This document shows positions 62,064 through 64,000 of a DNA stretch of 64,000 nt, in pieces (the first letter of the stretch is position 1; each line of letters opens with the position of its first letter). The notes under the pieces are model-generated. The model saw only the letters and a program-made list of their open reading frames with translations, was not told the origin of the DNA and did not search any database. The position numbers and the translations under genes were made by a program. This DNA is from Bacillota bacterium (lineage in GTDB: Bacteria; Bacillota; Clostridia; Christensenellales; Aristaeellaceae): the NCBI GenBank assembly GCA_023425025.1, contig JAFADG010000016.1, forward strand, positions 124,001 to 188,000, read 5' to 3'.

Positions 62064-64000
62064 TTATAGGGTGACGGTTTGAAAAAGGCGTATGTCCTCG
62101 CTGGACGCGCCGGCCATGATCACGAACTCGCCCGGCTCCACCACCCATTGAAGCTTTTTGTTCAGCAGCTTGAAATCGTCAAAGCCAAGGCTGAAATGCA
62201 CTGTCTTATCTTCGCCGGGCGCAAGGCTTATGCGCTCAAAACCCCGCAAGAGCTTCAGGGGCGTTACAATGGAAGATTGTACGTCCCGCACATACAGCTG
62301 CACCACCTCGTCGCCCGCGCGCTCACCGGTGTTTTTTACCCGGACACTGACGCTGACATTGCAGCCTGCGCCCGTTTTTGCGGCCTTCAAATCGCTGTAG
62401 GCAAAAGTGGTGTAGCTCAGGCCATGGCCAAAGGGGTACAGCGCATCCCGCCTGCCCTCCAGATATTCGGTGCTGGCCCCGGGCAGCCGGGAATAATAGC
62501 AGGGCAGCGTGCCCACGCTGCGGGGGAAGCTGACGGGCAGCCGGCCGGCGGGGTTTTCGCGGCCTGTCAGCAGGTTCGCGATGGCTTTTGCGCCCAGTTC
62601 CCCGCCAAAGAAGGGCACCAGTATGGCGGGGATGGTTTTGCCTGCCTCGCCCAGATCCACGGGCTTGCCCACCTCCAGCACCAGTACCGTGGGCTTACAA
62701 AGGGCGGCCACCCGGTCCACCAGCTCCTTCTGCCTGCCGAACAGTATCAAATCGCTGCGGTCCATGCCTTCGCCGCTGGTGACCGTATCGTCGCCGCAGA
62801 CCAGGACCACCAGGTCGGCCCTTTGGGCCAGGGAAATGGCCTTGTCCAGGCTGCCGCTGTCAAAGGGAGCCAGGCTGAAGGTGACATGGTTGCCGCTGAC
62901 ATCGCATATGAACTCGATGACAAAGGCATGCTCCGCGCCTTCCTCAAACGTGAAATCGCAGGCCGGCAGGGGTTGCTTGCTTTCGCCGGTGCTGTCAATG
63001 ACCAGCCTGCCGTCCACCCACACGCGCACGCTGTCGTCGGTGGTAAAGATCAGCTGCCCATCGAAGGAGCCCTGCCGTCCCACGGCCCTGGCTTGCACCT
63101 TAAAGGCGCCCTCCATGCGCACGCCGTAGCCCAGGAAGTGCAGGTCCCGGTGGGGCTTGGCCAGGATCCAGTTGAAATTTATTTCTCCGGCGGCGCCGCT
63201 GCCCACGGGAGGCTGCGCAAAGTCGCCGGTGGCGAAGTAGGTGAGCTTCACGCCATTTGCAAACCATCCGGAGGGCATCAGCGTCACATCCCTGGGGGAG
63301 ATAGCGCAGCCGTCCTCCTGTAAAATCTCACAGCCGGGCAGCGCTTTTTGCAGCTCTTCACAGACAGAAGGCACCTGGTAGCCGTAGGGAACGGAAGCGT
63401 AGCTGCCGATGCGCTGGCGATTGGAGGAGGGGCCTAAAAGCGCAATGGTTTTGGGCGCTCCATCAATGGGCAGCAGGCTGTCCTCGTTTTTTAACAGCAC
63501 GGCGGATTTGACGGCCGCCGTGTAGCTGAGTTCCCGGTGCTTTTCGCAGCGGGTGATGCTTTCGTGGGCGGTTTCGGATACATAGGGGTTTTCAAACAGG
63601 CCCAGGTCGAACTTGACCCGCAGCACCCGGCGTACGGCGTTGTCGATGGTTTCCACGGCGATGCGGCCTTCTTTGACAAGCTGCGTAAGGCCCTGCTGCC
63701 AGACTTCGTTGGGATAATCAAAGCCCTGCACGTGCAGCCCGCTGTTCACCGCCATCTCCATGCTGGAAAGATCGTCCGCGGTCATGAAATGGTTGGTCTT
63801 CAGCCGGTTTACCGCGCCAAAATCGGCGCGCACATAGCCTTTCATTTCAAAGCGGTCGATCAGCACTTCCTTTAAATAATGCTCGGAAGCGATCACCGCC
63901 TCGCCGTCGATGCAGTTGTAGGAGGCCATGACGTTGTAGGCCCCGGCCTTTTTGATGCCGGCTTCAAACACGGGCAGGTAGCAGGTTTCCACCTCCCGCA
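62064..64000 (-). CDS. GH3 glycosidase (beta-glucosidase-like), 5' end outside window
   Basis: The C-terminal 645 residues of a GH3 beta-glycosidase. From the edge come the end of the first barrel (YNVMASYNCIDGEAVIASEH, then GYVRADFGAVNRL with the nucleophile Asp), the alpha/beta sandwich (SAVLLKNEDSLLPI), a PA14 module (about GWFANGVKLTYFATGDF to DDSVRVWVDGRLVIDSTGES), a second sandwich part with the acid/base loop region CGDDTVTSGEGMDRSDL, and a C-terminal Fn3-like domain (RVKNTGERAGDEVVQLYV). The order GH3-N, GH3-C with inserted PA14, Fn3 is common in plant-polymer users. No signal peptide can be judged because the start is missing. The substrate is a beta-linked glucoside or xyloside by family. 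Confidence 0.93.
   Translation of the reverse strand, partial: REVETCYLPVFEAGIKKAGAYNVMASYNCIDGEAVIASEHYLKEVLIDRFEMKGYVRADFGAVNRLKTNHFMTADDLSSMEMAVNSGLHVQGFDYPNEVWQQGLTQLVKEGRIAVETIDNAVRRVLRVKFDLGLFENPYVSETAHESITRCEKHRELSYTAAVKSAVLLKNEDSLLPIDGAPKTIALLGPSSNRQRIGSYASVPYGYQVPSVCEELQKALPGCEILQEDGCAISPRDVTLMPSGWFANGVKLTYFATGDFAQPPVGSGAAGEINFNWILAKPHRDLHFLGYGVRMEGAFKVQARAVGRQGSFDGQLIFTTDDSVRVWVDGRLVIDSTGESKQPLPACDFTFEEGAEHAFVIEFICDVSGNHVTFSLAPFDSGSLDKAISLAQRADLVVLVCGDDTVTSGEGMDRSDLILFGRQKELVDRVAALCKPTVLVLEVGKPVDLGEAGKTIPAILVPFFGGELGAKAIANLLTGRENPAGRLPVSFPRSVGTLPCYYSRLPGASTEYLEGRRDALYPFGHGLSYTTFAYSDLKAAKTGAGCNVSVSVRVKNTGERAGDEVVQLYVRDVQSSIVTPLKLLRGFERISLAPGEDKTVHFSLGFDDFKLLNKKLQWVVEPGEFVIMAGASSEDIRLFQTVTL

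Noticed and set aside
62079..63323. A 414-residue plus-strand frame inside the GH3 gene
   Set aside because: It is an antisense shadow; the minus frame has PA14 and GH3 motifs throughout.

Overview
The window looks like a chromosomal segment of a Gram-positive, probably gut-dwelling Clostridia-type bacterium (Bacillota). This is inferred from strong AGGAGG-type ribosome binding sites, frequent GTG and TTG starts, sigma-A promoters of the TTGACA-N17/18-TATAAT kind, BlaI/M56 and SmtB-type regulators, SecD and SecF as separate genes, LplB/LplC-type sugar ABC transporters, and fairly high GC (about 60% in sampled lines of most genes). No rRNA or tRNA gene was recognised. Two genes run off the edges: glgC on the left and a GH3 glycosidase on the right.

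Layout. 1-3.2 kb: a minus-strand unit with a SmtB-like metal-sensing repressor, glgB and glgC (glycogen synthesis). 3.2-7 kb: a secreted DUF2927 protein divergent from a BlaI/M56-peptidase signalling pair. 7-10 kb: a GNAT acetyltransferase, a polysaccharide deacetylase and a thyA-folA pair. 10.2-18.1 kb: a giant cyclic beta-1,2-glucan synthase-like gene. 18.3-25.8 kb: an XRE regulator with a glycine-rich repeat tail, an unrecognised 512-residue protein, an Lhr-type helicase and a second GNAT. 26-38.7 kb: an eight-gene plus-strand set (exported membrane protein, ABC ATPase, ABC-2 permease, DUF4175-like protein, MoxR ATPase, DUF58 and two VWA proteins), interrupted by a MITE-like palindrome. 38.9-48.5 kb: a nine-gene minus-strand sugar operon (dehydrogenase, SMP-30 lactonase, FGGY kinase, GntR regulator, GH88/105 hydrolase, DeoC aldolase, two permeases, binding protein).

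48.5-57.4 kb holds a complete type I-C CRISPR-Cas locus in the order cas5c-cas8c-cas7c-cas3-cas4-cas1-cas2, followed by a leader and a six-repeat array. Three things stand out. Cas3 is internal rather than first. An in-frame ATG with a perfect Shine-Dalgarno inside cas8c should give a separate Cas11c small subunit. The effector half (cas5 to cas3) is clearly more AT-rich than the adaptation half (cas4 to cas2), which suggests a mosaic locus. The array ends in a degenerate repeat fused to a 5'-truncated, frameshifted AraC-family pseudogene.

57.9-64 kb: a mannonate dehydratase-like enolase-superfamily enzyme, secF, secD, a small membrane protein, and the partial GH3 glycosidase. Short REP-like palindromes near 9.9-10.1, 25.8 and 38.8 kb belong to one interspersed family. 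Much of the window concerns carbohydrate metabolism (glycogen, cyclic glucan, pectin-type oligosaccharides, sugar acids), with the CRISPR locus as the main defence element.
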